Assembly (NCBI RefSeq): GCF_009883635.2
Contig: NZ_CP026115.2
Location: forward strand, 2,046,001-2,110,000
DNA from: Pseudomonas putida
Lineage (GTDB): Bacteria; Pseudomonadota; Gammaproteobacteria; Pseudomonadales; Pseudomonadaceae
Reading direction: 5' to 3'
DNA length: 64,000 nt
The notes beneath the pieces are model-generated. The model saw nothing but the letters and a program-made list of their open reading frames with translations, had not been told where the DNA came from and did no database searches. Positions 1-14,380 of this stretch are shown here, one piece after another. How positions within the stretch are numbered: the first letter of the stretch is position 1; the number at the start of each line of letters is the position of its first letter. The position numbers and the translations under genes are program-made.

Positions 1-2665
<2,665 letters not shown>

Positions 2666-2669
<4 letters not shown>

Positions 2670-3652
2670 GGTGTGGCGCTCCAGCCGCCCTGCGGCGCCT
2701 CGAAGCGCCAGACGATCGGCCGGCTTTCGCCGTCGGCGCGGTCACCATTGTTGTTGTCCAGGCCGATCCAGGCACCCTTGGCATCGATCACCAGCGCTTC
2801 GGCCAGGCCAAACGGCTGGTCGTAGCGGCGTTCCGGCACCAAAGCTTCGGCGGCGAACGACCAGCACTGCTCGACCTTGCCACTGTCGGCATCACGCCGG
2901 CACACACGGTAGGCGTTGCGTTCGAGGGTAAACAGCTTGCCCTCGAACCAGGCGAGGTCGGCGAAGTCGCGCGACAGCGCCCGGGGCTCGGGCATCTGTG
3001 GCGGCTGCATCTCGACCCCGGCTTCGCTCAGCAATACGCAGCGGCGCCCGCAGGTCCATACCGACTGCTGGCGCTCGATCGCCACCAGGCCGCGCCGCTC
3101 ACGCTCGGCCGCCAGCCACAGGCGGTCACCTTGCGGGTTGATCGCCAGGCCTTCGAACAAGGCATTGAAATTGAGCAGCATGCCGCTGGCACGGGCCTGA
3201 CGCACCATCGCCGGGTCGATCTTCAACCAGTCCGGCTCACCCTCCGCAGGCAACTGCAGCACTGCCGCATGGGCCTCGCTGACCAGGTAGAGGTTGCCAG
3301 CCTGATCGCAGGTGATGCCTTCGTAATCCAGCTCGCCGCCGCGCACGTAGGAGGCTGCCCAGTTACGCGACTTCAACCCCCACGGCAGGCCACTCTCGGG
3401 CACCGGCGGTGGTGTGAAGGTCAGCGGCTGCGCGCGCCAGACGGCGTTCTGCTGATCAAAGCGGTAGATGCGGTCGTCATCACGGTCGGAAACACCCCAG
3501 AGCCCGCCCCGGCACTCGACCAGGCCGGACAGGTTGCCGCCGCGCATGCCCTCGATCGGGTGCTCGGAGGCCAGCTTCAGCTCCGGCCAGTTGCCCGCCA
3601 GGCTCGGCAAGGCAAACAGCGCCAGGCAGGCCGCGACGAAAAGACGGATCAA
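2666..3652 (-). CDS. Secreted esterase-like phytase-family protein
   Basis: 328 residues with a clear signal peptide (MIRLFVAACLALFALPSLA, cleavage after SLA), so probably periplasmic. The body resembles the 'esterase-like activity of phytase' beta-propeller family: repeated GxWxxSDRDDDRIYRF and LEGIxxDxxGNLYLVSE-type blades, and a C-terminal block ending in GLDNNNGDRADGESRPIVW, which looks like a calcium-binding acidic loop. The chosen start is TTG at 3652, which overlaps the parE stop by four bases and has GAGG about ten bases upstream; no ATG gives a complete signal peptide. Substrate is unknown and a phosphatase or esterase activity is only a family-level guess. Confidence 0.8.
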
Positions 3653-5553
3653 ACCATGACCTCAGCCAGGTTCCCTTTGGTTTCCAGCCAGCTCTTGCGA
3701 TCACTTGCGCGCTTCTTGGCCAACAGCTTGTCCATCAACTCGCAGGTGGCTTCGACATCGTCCAGGGTCAACTGCACCAGGCGCCGGGTGTTCGGGTCCA
3801 TGGTGGTTTCGCGCAGCTGCGGCGGGTTCATCTCACCCAGGCCCTTGAATCGAGTGACCTGCGGCTTGCCACGCTTCTTCTCGGCCACCAGGCGGTCGAG
3901 GATACCGTCACGCTCGGCTTCGTCGAGGGCGTAGTAGATTTCCTTGCCCAGGTCGATGCGGTACAGCGGCGGCATGGCTACGTAGACATGGCCGGCCTCG
4001 ACCAGCGGGCGGAAGTGCTGGACGAACAATGCGCAGAGCAAAGTGGCAATGTGCAGGCCGTCGGAGTCGGCGTCGGCAAGGATGCAGATCTTGCCGTAAC
4101 GCAGCTGCGACAGGTCGGCCGCGCCCGGGTCGACACCGATGGCCACGGCGATGTTATGCACTTCCTGGCTGGCCAGGACTTCGCCGCCGTCCACTTCCCA
4201 GGTGTTGAGGATCTTGCCGCGCAGCGGCAGGATGGCCTGGAATTCCTTGTCCCGGGCCTGTTTGGCCGAACCACCGGCGGAATCACCCTCGACCAGGAAT
4301 AGTTCGGCGCGCATCGGGTCCTGCCCGGCGCAGTCGGCCAGTTTGCCTGGCAACGCCGGGCCCTGGGTGATGCGCTTGCGTTCGACCTTCTTGCTGGCCT
4401 TGAGGCGACGGCCTGCGTTGCTGATGGCCAGTTCCGCCAGCTGCATGCCCAGCTCGGGGTGGGCATTGAGCCACAGGCTGAAGGCGTCCTTGACCACACC
4501 GGAGACGAACGCGGCGGCCTCACGGGACGACAGTCGCTCCTTGGTCTGGCCGGAGAACTGGGGTTCCTGCATCTTCATCGAGAGGACGAAGGTGATGCGC
4601 TCCCAGACGTCTTCCGGCGCCAGCTTGACGCCGCGCGGCAACAGGTTGCGGAACTCGCAGAACTCGCGCATGGCATCGAGCAGGCCCTGGCGCAGGCCGT
4701 TGACGTGGGTACCGCCCTGGGCGGTGGGGATCAGGTTGACGTAGCTTTCCTGAACGCTGTCACCGCCTTCGGGCAGCCACAGCAAGGCCCAGTCGACGGC
4801 CTCCTTGTTACCCGCCAGGCTGCCGCAGAACGGCTCGTCGGGCAGGCGCTGGAACTCGCTGACCGAGTCGACAAGGTAGGAACGCAGGCCATCTTCGTAG
4901 TGCCACTCGACCTTCTCGCCGCTGGCCTTGTCCTCGAAACTGACCAGCAGGCCCGGGCACAGCACGGCCTTGGCCTTGAGCACGTGCTTGAGGCGGCTGA
5001 TGGAAAACTTCGGCGAATCGAAGTACTTCGGGTCCGGGCTGAAGTACACGCTGGTACCGGTGTTGCGCTTGCCGACCGTGCCGACCACTTCCAGCTCGCT
5101 GGCCTTGAAGCCATCGGCGAAGGTCATCTGGTACTCGTTGCCGTCGCGTTTGACGCGCACGCGCACCTGGGTCGACAGGGCGTTGACCACCGAAATACCC
5201 ACCCCATGCAGGCCGCCGGAGAACTGGTAGTTCTTGTTGGAGAACTTGCCGCCGGCGTGCAGCTTGGTGAGGATCAGCTCAACGCCCGACACGCCCTCTT
5301 CGGGATGGATATCCACCGGCATGCCACGGCCATCGTCGCTGACTTCCAGCGAGTGGTCGGCGTGGAGGATGACCTGCACAGAACGGGCGTGGCCGGCCAG
5401 GGCTTCGTCGACACTGTTGTCGATGACTTCCTGGGCCAGGTGGTTAGGCCGGCTGGTATCGGTGTACATGCCCGGGCGTTTACGCACCGGGTCGAGGCCG
5501 GAGAGGACTTCGATGGCGTCTGCGTTATAGGCGCTAGCGCTGGGATTGGCCAT
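3649..5553 (-). CDS. parE: DNA topoisomerase IV subunit B (ParE)
   Basis: ATPase subunit of topoisomerase IV, 634 residues, the normal length. The GHKL ATPase domain shows EVIDNSVDEA, DDGRGMP and HGVGISVVNALS; the TOPRIM domain shows EGDSAGGSA, LPLRGKILN and the metal-binding ADADSDG. The C-terminus has the conserved RFKGLGEMNPPQL. It is transcribed from the same strand as parC, separated by two small genes, in an operon that begins at nudF; the start lies 35 bases after yqiA. Essential for chromosome segregation and a quinolone target together with ParC. Confidence 0.98.
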   Translation of the reverse strand: MANPSASAYNADAIEVLSGLDPVRKRPGMYTDTSRPNHLAQEVIDNSVDEALAGHARSVQVILHADHSLEVSDDGRGMPVDIHPEEGVSGVELILTKLHAGGKFSNKNYQFSGGLHGVGISVVNALSTQVRVRVKRDGNEYQMTFADGFKASELEVVGTVGKRNTGTSVYFSPDPKYFDSPKFSISRLKHVLKAKAVLCPGLLVSFEDKASGEKVEWHYEDGLRSYLVDSVSEFQRLPDEPFCGSLAGNKEAVDWALLWLPEGGDSVQESYVNLIPTAQGGTHVNGLRQGLLDAMREFCEFRNLLPRGVKLAPEDVWERITFVLSMKMQEPQFSGQTKERLSSREAAAFVSGVVKDAFSLWLNAHPELGMQLAELAISNAGRRLKASKKVERKRITQGPALPGKLADCAGQDPMRAELFLVEGDSAGGSAKQARDKEFQAILPLRGKILNTWEVDGGEVLASQEVHNIAVAIGVDPGAADLSQLRYGKICILADADSDGLHIATLLCALFVQHFRPLVEAGHVYVAMPPLYRIDLGKEIYYALDEAERDGILDRLVAEKKRGKPQVTRFKGLGEMNPPQLRETTMDPNTRRLVQLTLDDVEATCELMDKLLAKKRASDRKSWLETKGNLAEVMV

Positions 5554-5588
5554 GGGTTCTCGTCGTCAGTCTGGTGAATGCAAAATGA

Positions 5589-6197
5589 TCAAAATACAGA
5601 AAAATCGAGCGCCGCATACTGCTGCCGGGCAATGCCGGCAAAGGCCAGCAGGCCTGGCAGCTGCTCGGCAAAGCCCTGGAAACTGTGGTCTCCACCGGCC
5701 TGGATGCGCAGGGCGCAAGCCCGGTAATACTGCTCGGCGTGGCGATAGTCCAGGGTTTCATCGGCGGTCTGCAGCCACACTTGATAGCGGCCCGGGTCGG
5801 TCGGCGCCGGCACTTCCAGTTCGGCCAGGGCCTGCACATGGTCCAGGGTCAGCTCCCAGGTCTCGCCAGTGTAGTGGTTGCGCTGGGCACCCAGATAACC
5901 ATCGAAGCGCTTGTGCGGGGTGACTGCCGGGTTGACCAACAGGGCTTTCAACCCATGGCGCTCGGCCAGATGGGTGGCATAGTAGCCGCCGAGCGAACTG
6001 CCGACCAGCAGGGGTGCCCCGAGCTCGGCGATGGCAGCTTCGAGCTGGACCATGGCCTGGCGTGGGTGGTGGTGCAAGTCCGGGACGCGCAGCTGCTGCG
6101 ACAGGCCCAGCTGCTGCATCACCGCCGCGAGCTGGCGCGCCTTGGTGGAAAGCGGCGAGCTGTTGAAGCCATGGATATAGAGGATGGAACCCGACAT
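5589..6197 (-). CDS. yqiA: YqiA-type alpha/beta hydrolase (esterase)
   Basis: 202 residues. Alpha/beta hydrolase with an N-terminal YIHGFNSSP oxyanion-type strand and a nucleophile elbow GSSLGGYYA (Ser68), matching YqiA/YcfP-like short-chain esterases. The open frame extends upstream, but the ATG at 6197 starts the family-like MSGSILYIHG and has a GGGGG ribosome site, so the extra 38 residues are rejected. It sits between cpdA and parE in the operon; the yqiA-parE neighbourhood is also known in enterobacteria. Physiological substrate unknown. Confidence 0.9.
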   Translation of the reverse strand: MSGSILYIHGFNSSPLSTKARQLAAVMQQLGLSQQLRVPDLHHHPRQAMVQLEAAIAELGAPLLVGSSLGGYYATHLAERHGLKALLVNPAVTPHKRFDGYLGAQRNHYTGETWELTLDHVQALAELEVPAPTDPGRYQVWLQTADETLDYRHAEQYYRACALRIQAGGDHSFQGFAEQLPGLLAFAGIARQQYAALDFSVF

Positions 6198-6341
6198 GCT
6201 GCCCCCGGAATCTGTGGCTTCGCGCCCGATCGAGCGGGCGCAGGGACGCGCAGTGTAGCGCGTTCGCCGGGTTTTGGCGCCGCGCCTGGGATTTAGCAAC
6301 AAATTCTTCAAGAGCTGGTGCCGCTGCGTGGCCCAGGCTCT

Positions 6342-7145
6342 TCAATATCCCGCGCTATTGAAGTCGAGCTTCACTTCAAAATCCGTGGCCCGCTCCACCC
6401 CAGTCTCCACTCGCCCATCGGCATGCAGGCGCAGCCAGCGATACCCCGGCTGTTCTTCGCTGACCTTGAAGTCCTCGCTGCCCGCCGCGAACTGAATGCA
6501 GGTCGACGGCGTGGCCAGCAGCCTCAAGCCATCGCGCCGTTCATCCCACGCCTGGTGAATGTGCCCCCAGAGCAATGCCTTCACCTGTGGATAACCGCGC
6601 AGGCGCTGCAGCAGTTCATCGGCATTGCGCAAGCCAATCGGCGCGATCCAGGCACAACCGATGTCCACCGGCTGATGGTGACAACACACCAGGCAATGGC
6701 GCTCGCCGGCTGTCGCCAGGGCTTCGGCAAGGATCGACAACTGGTCTTGCTCGAGCAGCCCATGGGTCGCGCCCGGCACCGCCGTGTTGAGCATGACCAC
6801 ACGCCAGCTGCCGATGTCGGTCACTGATTGCACCAGCTCTGGCGCAACTTCCGCCATGATCTTGGCTTCATCATGGTTACCCGGCAACCAGCGAGTCGGT
6901 ACTGCAAATCCACCGGTCAGCTCACGGAACGCTTCATAGGACGCGACACTACCATCCTGGGACAGATCACCCGTGCACAGCAGCAAGTCGACACGTGGCT
7001 GCTCGCGACGTACCTGGGCCACCACGTGGCGCAGGCTGTCTCGGGTATTGAGGCCCAGCAAGGTGCCCGCCGGATTGGCGAACAGGTGGGCGTCGGTCAG
7101 TTGCACCACATGCACGGGCGCAGGGGAAGGGTCTGGGTGCGGCAA
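6342..7145 (-). CDS. cpdA: 3',5'-cyclic AMP phosphodiesterase CpdA
   Basis: 267 residues from a TTG start at 7145 with GAGGAG seven bases upstream; an earlier ATG at 7220 is in frame but has no good site and adds a basic, unconserved tail. Class III metallophosphoesterase motifs are all present in order: LTDAHL (DxH), CTGDLSQDG (GD), LPGNHDE (GNHD), CCHHQP, and WGHIHQ (GHxH). CpdA hydrolyses cAMP and in pseudomonads limits cAMP-Vfr/CRP signalling. It lies between the DUF1249 gene and yqiA in the nudF-parC operon. Confidence 0.95.
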   Translation of the reverse strand: MPHPDPSPAPVHVVQLTDAHLFANPAGTLLGLNTRDSLRHVVAQVRREQPRVDLLLCTGDLSQDGSVASYEAFRELTGGFAVPTRWLPGNHDEAKIMAEVAPELVQSVTDIGSWRVVMLNTAVPGATHGLLEQDQLSILAEALATAGERHCLVCCHHQPVDIGCAWIAPIGLRNADELLQRLRGYPQVKALLWGHIHQAWDERRDGLRLLATPSTCIQFAAGSEDFKVSEEQPGYRWLRLHADGRVETGVERATDFEVKLDFNSAGY

Positions 7146-7230
7146 CGGCCGTCTCCTCGAACGGGTACTGCGCGAATTATGGCGCTGGAACGGTTGCGAG
7201 CAAACACTCGAAACCGACACAGGTCACATT

Positions 7231-7683
7231 TCAGCGCACACTGGCCAGTTCGTGGCCGCAGGCCAGGCAATGGCTGAGCCATTCGCCGAGGAACAGATTG
7301 AGTTGGGCCTTCTCGTCCGGCTGGTGCATGGCCTCGTTGGGGTACGGGTAAATGCTGCGCAGGCGGCGGGTATGCTCGGCGCTGACCACTTCGGCCATGC
7401 GCGCATCGTGATACACCTGCACCTCCAAGTGCGGCACCGGCAGCCAGGGCAGGCTATGTTCCTGGCGCACCCGCAAGGTGGTGGTGTATGGGCAAGCCAG
7501 GAGCACATCGAGCACCAGCACACCGAGCATCTGGTCGCCCTGGGTCATGCCGATGCGCCGCGAACTCTGGGTAGTACGCATGTCGGGCAGCAGGCGCATG
7601 AGCCGGGCATAGTTGGCCTCGCAGGCTGCTTGCAGCCCGGCCAGATCGACCCGATAACGCTCACGCAACAGGTTCACTTCCAC
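7231..7683 (-). CDS. DUF1249 family protein
   Basis: 150 residues, a small conserved proteobacterial protein (YqiB-like) with no known function. Basic, tyrosine-rich N-terminus (ERYRVDL), a central conserved block around LVLDVLLACPYTTTLRV, and a short acidic-aromatic C-terminal part. No signal peptide or membrane segment. Its start overlaps the end of nudF by ten bases and it precedes cpdA, the same order (nudF-yqiB-cpdA-yqiA-parE) as in E. coli, which supports the orthology. Confidence 0.9.
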   Translation of the reverse strand: MEVNLLRERYRVDLAGLQAACEANYARLMRLLPDMRTTQSSRRIGMTQGDQMLGVLVLDVLLACPYTTTLRVRQEHSLPWLPVPHLEVQVYHDARMAEVVSAEHTRRLRSIYPYPNEAMHQPDEKAQLNLFLGEWLSHCLACGHELASVR

Positions 7684-8291
7684 ATACCTCGAACTTCATC
7701 TTTGTTCAGCGCCAGCCATTGCAGGCCGATGATAGTCGCTGCGTTGCAGATGCGCCCATCGCGCACCGCCTGCAAGGCATCGTCGAACGACCACACGCGC
7801 ACCCGGATATCTTCGCCCTCTTCTTCCAGCCCATGCAGCCCGCCAGCACCTTCGCTGGTGCAGCGGCCAAGGAACAGGTGAACATACTCGTCGCTACCGC
7901 CTGGCGAAGGGAAATAGCGGGTCATTGGCCACAACGCGCTGAAGGTGAGCCCGGCCTCTTCCTCAGCTTCACGATGGGCGACTTCTTCCGGTTGCTCGTC
8001 CTTGTCGATCAGCCCGGCGACCATCTCGATCAGCCAGGGGTTGTCGATCTTGTCGATGGCGCCGACCCGGAACTGCTCGATGAGTACCACTTCATCACGC
8101 AGCGAATCGTAGGGCAACACGCACACTGCGTCATGGCGCACGAACAGCTCTCGGCTGATCTCGCGCCCCATACCGCCAGCGAACAACTCATGGCGCAGCT
8201 GCACCTTGTCGAGCTTGTAGAAGCCCTTGAAGCAGTTGTCCCGCTTGACGATCTCGACCGCCTTGGGCACCGAATTCAACGTGTCTGACAT
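7674..8291 (-). CDS. nudF: ADP-ribose diphosphatase (Nudix hydrolase)
   Basis: 205 residues from the ATG at 8291, which has GAGGA five bases upstream; an ATG four codons earlier is less well placed. The Nudix box is complete: G, five residues, E, seven residues, then REAEEEAGL (in the stretch beginning GLIDKDE). It hydrolyses ADP-ribose to AMP and ribose-5-phosphate in the cytoplasm. First gene of the minus-strand operon that runs to parC; the divergent lipoprotein gene begins 185 bases away, and that gap must hold both promoters. Confidence 0.95.
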   Translation of the reverse strand: MSDTLNSVPKAVEIVKRDNCFKGFYKLDKVQLRHELFAGGMGREISRELFVRHDAVCVLPYDSLRDEVVLIEQFRVGAIDKIDNPWLIEMVAGLIDKDEQPEEVAHREAEEEAGLTFSALWPMTRYFPSPGGSDEYVHLFLGRCTSEGAGGLHGLEEEGEDIRVRVWSFDDALQAVRDGRICNAATIIGLQWLALNKDEVRGMWK

Positions 8292-8476
8292 GGAAATCCT
8301 CATTACCTCAATTACCGCATCGCGCCATCCTACTCTGCACGGTTGCCCGTTTCACCCCTTTCCGGCAACCGTTCGCGCACTCGGGACAGCACGCGTTCAC
8401 TCTGTTAGCTTAGTGGCGAACTGAAGGCCGCGCAGACGGTCAAAGGCCGACTTTTCCCTGTTCTGCAAGGATCATC

Positions 8477-9223
8477 ATGACACTTGTCAAACTGACTTCC
8501 GTGGCCGTGCTGGCACTCGCTCTGGGCGCCTGCCAGAGCCTGTTCGCGCCCAATTACCGGACTCCGCTGGAGGTCAAGCGCGATGCCTGGGAGCACGTCA
8601 AGCCCGGCTGCAGCGCAAGCGACTGCCCACTGGTGAACATAGACACCATCCACTTTCCGGCCCAGCCCAAGCTCGATGCCATCGTCGAAAAGCGCTTGCT
8701 GCAACTGACCGAAGACAATCAGCATGGCACCGCGCCAAGCACCCTGCTGGCCTACGAGCAGCAATACCTGGCCAGTGCCGACAAACGCAACAGCAGCTAT
8801 CTGCAAGCCAAGGTACGCGAGCAGCATGACGGGCTGGTGATCATCGAGCTGTCCAGCTACCTCGACAGCGGCGGCGCCCACGGCATGCCGGGGCGTGGCT
8901 TCATCAACTACTCGCGCAAGCTGGACAAGGTGCTGACCCTGCAGGACATGCTGGTGCCAGGCCAGGAGGAGACCTTCTGGAAGACCGTGGAAGAGTCGCA
9001 CCGTGCCTGGCTGATCAGCGTGGGCATGGACAAGGACGCCGAATTCGTCAAGACCTGGCCCTTCAAGCGCTCGCCGCACATCGCCCTGACGTACGGCGCG
9101 CTGGTGGTGAAGTACGAGGTCTACGCCATCGCGCCCTACTCCATGGGCCACGTGGAACTGAAGATCCCTTACCCACGCCTGAACGGCGTGCTCAAGCCTG
9201 AGCTGTTTCCCGGCCGCGGCTGA
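8477..9223 (+). CDS. RsiV-family (DUF3298) lipoprotein
   Basis: 248 residues. N-terminal lipoprotein signal with lipobox LGAC (Cys19), so it is a lipid-anchored envelope protein. The C-terminal half contains the DUF3298 features: a YLDSGGAHGMPGRGF block and a VKYEVYAIAPYSMGH block, as in RsiV and related proteins. RsiV of Bacillus binds lysozyme, but whether this Gram-negative protein does so is unknown. Its last 32 bases overlap the 3' end of cytX on the opposite strand. Monocistronic by position. Confidence 0.88.
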   Translation: MTLVKLTSVAVLALALGACQSLFAPNYRTPLEVKRDAWEHVKPGCSASDCPLVNIDTIHFPAQPKLDAIVEKRLLQLTEDNQHGTAPSTLLAYEQQYLASADKRNSSYLQAKVREQHDGLVIIELSSYLDSGGAHGMPGRGFINYSRKLDKVLTLQDMLVPGQEETFWKTVEESHRAWLISVGMDKDAEFVKTWPFKRSPHIALTYGALVVKYEVYAIAPYSMGHVELKIPYPRLNGVLKPELFPGRG

Positions 9224-10475
9224 AGCTCAGCAGGCCATGCAGCCCACCTGCCAGCAGCAGTGCTGGCAGGGTAGCGCCCAGCTCCGGCGCCTTGGCGACG
9301 ATCACATGATAGGCCGCCACACCCACTATCCAGGCCAGCAGCGCCTGCCAGTGCAAACCACCGACCTGGGTCGGCAGGCGGCGTCGACGGATTACATAGT
9401 GGTCCATCAGCACCACGCCGAACAGCGGTGCGAACACCGAGCCGATCAACAGCAGGAAGTTCTCGTACTGGGCCAGCGGAGCCAGCAAGGCAATCAGGGT
9501 GCATAGCACACCAATGGCCAATGCAAGGTGCTCGACCTTCAGTGGCAACAGCACGCCGGTGGACACGGCAGCCGAGTGAATATCGGCAAAGGCCTTTTCC
9601 GACTCGTCCAGCAGGATCAACAGCAGTGGGATGCCCATGCCGGCTCCCGCGAGTGCCAGCAGCAGCGCATTGACCTCGCCGCTGGCGGCAAAGGCCAGGG
9701 TATACGCCACGCCCAGGCTCATCAGCCAGGTGTTGCCGATGAAGTAGCCCAGCACGGTTCCGCCGAATACATGTTTGCCGTTACGGGCGAAACGCGAGTA
9801 GTCGGCGATCAACGGCAACCATGACAACGGCATCGCAATGGCAATGTCGAAGCCCACTGCCAGCGACATCGAACCATCCCCGGCGCGGTTCCACAGCTCA
9901 GCCAGGTCGGCCTTGGCGAACAGGTTCCAGGTCAGCCACAGGCACGCACCCAGCAGCAGCCAGATACCCCAGGCACGCAGCACCTTGCGCACGAACGCCA
10001 ACGGCCCGCTAACCGCCAGCAAGGTGGCCAGGCCACCGAAGCACAGCGTCCAGAGCATCGGGCTGTTCCAGGCACTGTCTTCGCCGAACGCCCGAGCGCC
10101 CAGCAGGCTGGCAGCATCGCGCATGACGATGATCTCGAAGGCGCCCCAGCCCACCAGTTGCAGCAGGTTGAGCAGTGCCGGCAAGCGCGCGCCATGGCTA
10201 CCCAGGCTCAACTTCAGGGTGCCCATGGCCGACAGGCCGGTGTCACTGCCGATGACCCCGGCGGCGCCGAGCAGCAGCACACCGACACCAGTGCCAAGGG
10301 CGATGGCCAGGATCGCGCCGGCCAGGCCCAGGCCAGGGGCCAGCATGGCGCCGACCTGCAGGACCATCAGGCCGATGCCGAGGGAAAACCACAGCGAGAA
10401 CAGGTCACGGGCGCCGAAGATGCGCTGGTGGGTGGGGACCGGGTGGTCGGGGGAGAATTGGCTGGGTGATGTCAT
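9192..10475 (-). CDS. cytX: Hydroxymethylpyrimidine transporter CytX (NCS1 family)
   Basis: 427 residues, about 12 membrane helices, of the nucleobase:cation symporter-1 family (FGARDLFSLWFSLGIG near the N-terminus, IADYSRFARNG in the middle). CytX proteins import hydroxymethylpyrimidine for thiamine synthesis, and the position directly downstream of thiC fits. The start chosen is ATG 10475 (MTSPSQF); the longer frame runs through a REP repeat and is rejected. No strong Shine-Dalgarno is visible. It may be co-transcribed with thiC under the TPP riboswitch, although a REP hairpin pair lies between them. Confidence 0.88.
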   Translation of the reverse strand: MTSPSQFSPDHPVPTHQRIFGARDLFSLWFSLGIGLMVLQVGAMLAPGLGLAGAILAIALGTGVGVLLLGAAGVIGSDTGLSAMGTLKLSLGSHGARLPALLNLLQLVGWGAFEIIVMRDAASLLGARAFGEDSAWNSPMLWTLCFGGLATLLAVSGPLAFVRKVLRAWGIWLLLGACLWLTWNLFAKADLAELWNRAGDGSMSLAVGFDIAIAMPLSWLPLIADYSRFARNGKHVFGGTVLGYFIGNTWLMSLGVAYTLAFAASGEVNALLLALAGAGMGIPLLLILLDESEKAFADIHSAAVSTGVLLPLKVEHLALAIGVLCTLIALLAPLAQYENFLLLIGSVFAPLFGVVLMDHYVIRRRRLPTQVGGLHWQALLAWIVGVAAYHVIVAKAPELGATLPALLLAGGLHGLLSFSRGRETAQA

Positions 10476-10520
10476 TGTTATGTTCACAGGAAGAATGAAT
10501 GTGGCACTGACTACCCCCTT

Positions 10521-10607
10521 GTGGGAGCGGGCTTGCCCCGCGAAGGCGTCAGACCTGCCAAGTGCGCTGGCGCAGCTGACGCTTTCGCGGGGCAAGCCCG
10601 CTCCCAC
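10521..10607. repeat. Inverted pair of REP elements between thiC and cytX
   Basis: Two 30-base arms (10521-10550 and 10578-10607) are reverse complements with one mismatch and contain the P. putida-type core GGGAGCGGGCTTGCCCCGCG. In the thiC-cytX transcript this would fold as a long hairpin that could lower cytX expression or protect the 3' end of the thiC message. Confidence 0.9.
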
Positions 10608-10626
10608 ATGAGGGACGTTGGCGTTC

Positions 10627-12763
<2,137 letters not shown>

Positions 12764-12772
12764 AACATGCGC

Positions 12773-12802
12773 AGTCTAGACTGGAGTGGTCGGCAAAGCC
12801 AA
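12773..12802 (-). promoter_or_regulatory. Putative sigma-70 promoter of the thiC leader
   Basis: Minus-strand TTGGCT (12797-12802) and TAGACT (12773-12778) are 18 bases apart, and the expected start falls at the first base of the TPP riboswitch. Based on position and similarity only. Confidence 0.4.
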
Positions 12803-12842
12803 GCGGGTAAAACGCAGGGGAGATGAAAGGCGCAACCTATGA

Positions 12843-12871
12843 TTGTTGACGGGTGCGCATGGCACTACACT
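12843..12871 (+). promoter_or_regulatory. Putative sigma-70 promoter of tolC
   Basis: TTGTTG at 12843-12848 and TACACT at 12866-12871 are 17 bases apart and lie 59 bases upstream of the tolC ATG. The rest of the 422-base thiC-tolC gap holds the riboswitch, its leader and the thiC promoter. Confidence 0.4.
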
Positions 12872-12929
12872 GGCCCGTCGCTCGATACTCAACAGTTCAG
12901 TAATTAAATTTCGTACAAGGATTGCCTCT

Positions 12930-14366
12930 ATGCTGCGCAAACTTTCACTGGCGATAGCCGTGTCTTGTGCGTCCAACGGAGTGGTCTGGGCAGCGGACAT
13001 GCCCACGACGGTAAAGACCGATCTGGTCAGTGTTTACCAGGAAGCGGTCGACAACAACGCCGATCTTGCTGCCGCCCGTGCCGATTATGGTGCCCAGAAA
13101 GAAGTGGTGCCGCAGGCCCGCGCCGGCCTGCTGCCAAACCTCTCGGCCGGTGCCGAGATGCAGAATACCCGCACCAAGCTCGACCAGCCTTCGGCGACCA
13201 TCAACCGCAGCGGCAACAGCTGGAGCGCGACCCTTTCACAACCGATCTTCCGCGCCGATCGCTGGTTCCAGCTGCAGGCTGCCGAAGCGGTCAACGAGCA
13301 GGCGGCGCTGCAACTGTCGGCGACCGAGCAGAACCTGATCCTGCAGACTGCGCAGGATTACTTCACCGTACTGCGCGCCCAGGACAACCTGGCCGCAACC
13401 AAAGCCGAGGAAGCGGCTTTCAAGCGCCAGCTGGACCAGTCCAACGAACGTTTCGACGTCGGCCTCTCCGACAAGACCGACGTGCTGCAGTCCCAGGCCA
13501 GCTACGACACTGCCCGGGCCAACCGGATCGTCGCCGAGCGCCAGGTACAGGATGCCTTCGAGGCCCTGGTCACCCTGACCAACCGCGAGTACAGCTCGAT
13601 CCAGGGAGTGGTCCACACACTGCCGGTGAAGGTGCCGACCCCCAACGACGCCAAGGCCTGGGTGGAAACCGCTGGTCGTCAGAACCTCAACCTGCTGGCC
13701 ACCAACCATGCCGTTGCCGCCGCTGAAGAAACCCTGCGCCAGCGCAAGGCCGGCCACGCCCCGACCCTCGATGCGGTGGCCCAATACCAAAAAGGCGACA
13801 ACGACAACCTGGGTTTCAGCAACTCGGCTGCACTGCCCAATGTGCATTACAGCGGTGACGTGGAGCAGACCACCGTCGGCCTGCAGCTGAACATCCCGAT
13901 CTACAGCGGTGGCCTGACCAGCTCGCAGGTACGCGAGGCCTACCAGCGCCTGAGCCAAAGCGAGCAGCAACGCGAAAGCCTGCGCCGCCAGGTAGTGGAG
14001 AACACCCGCAACCTGCACCGCGCGGTGAACACCGATGTGGAGCAGGTGCAGGCGCGCAAGCAGTCGATCATTTCCAACCAGAGTGCCCTGGAAGCCACCG
14101 AGATCGGCTACCAGGTCGGTACCCGCAACATCGTCGACGTACTCGACGCCCAGCGCCAGCTGTACACCTCGGTGCGCGACTACAACAACAGCCGCTACGA
14201 CTACATTATCGACAACCTGAGTTTGAAGCAGGCGGCAGGGACCTTGAGCCCGCAGGACCTGCAGGACCTCAAACAGTACCTGAAGCCGGACTACAACCCG
14301 GACAAGGACTTCCTGCCACCGGACCTTGCGGCCGCGGCTGCCAAGAACTTTGAGCGCAGGCCTTGA
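12930..14366 (+). CDS. tolC: TolC-type outer membrane efflux channel
   Basis: 478 residues from ATG 12930 (AAGG site upstream; the longer frame adds 29 residues before the signal peptide). Signal peptide ends near VVWAADM. Two outer-membrane-efflux repeats follow, with the long coiled-coil helices typical of TolC and the usual internal duplication (first half ending near YSSIQG, second with YSGGLTSSQVREA and NIVDVLDAQRQLY). It forms the trimeric exit duct for type I secretion or tripartite pumps. No periplasmic adaptor or pump is adjacent, so it probably serves systems encoded elsewhere, as the chromosomal TolC does in P. putida. Confidence 0.93.
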   Translation: MLRKLSLAIAVSCASNGVVWAADMPTTVKTDLVSVYQEAVDNNADLAAARADYGAQKEVVPQARAGLLPNLSAGAEMQNTRTKLDQPSATINRSGNSWSATLSQPIFRADRWFQLQAAEAVNEQAALQLSATEQNLILQTAQDYFTVLRAQDNLAATKAEEAAFKRQLDQSNERFDVGLSDKTDVLQSQASYDTARANRIVAERQVQDAFEALVTLTNREYSSIQGVVHTLPVKVPTPNDAKAWVETAGRQNLNLLATNHAVAAAEETLRQRKAGHAPTLDAVAQYQKGDNDNLGFSNSAALPNVHYSGDVEQTTVGLQLNIPIYSGGLTSSQVREAYQRLSQSEQQRESLRRQVVENTRNLHRAVNTDVEQVQARKQSIISNQSALEATEIGYQVGTRNIVDVLDAQRQLYTSVRDYNNSRYDYIIDNLSLKQAAGTLSPQDLQDLKQYLKPDYNPDKDFLPPDLAAAAAKNFERRP

Positions 14367-14380
14367 GATAGACACTCGCC

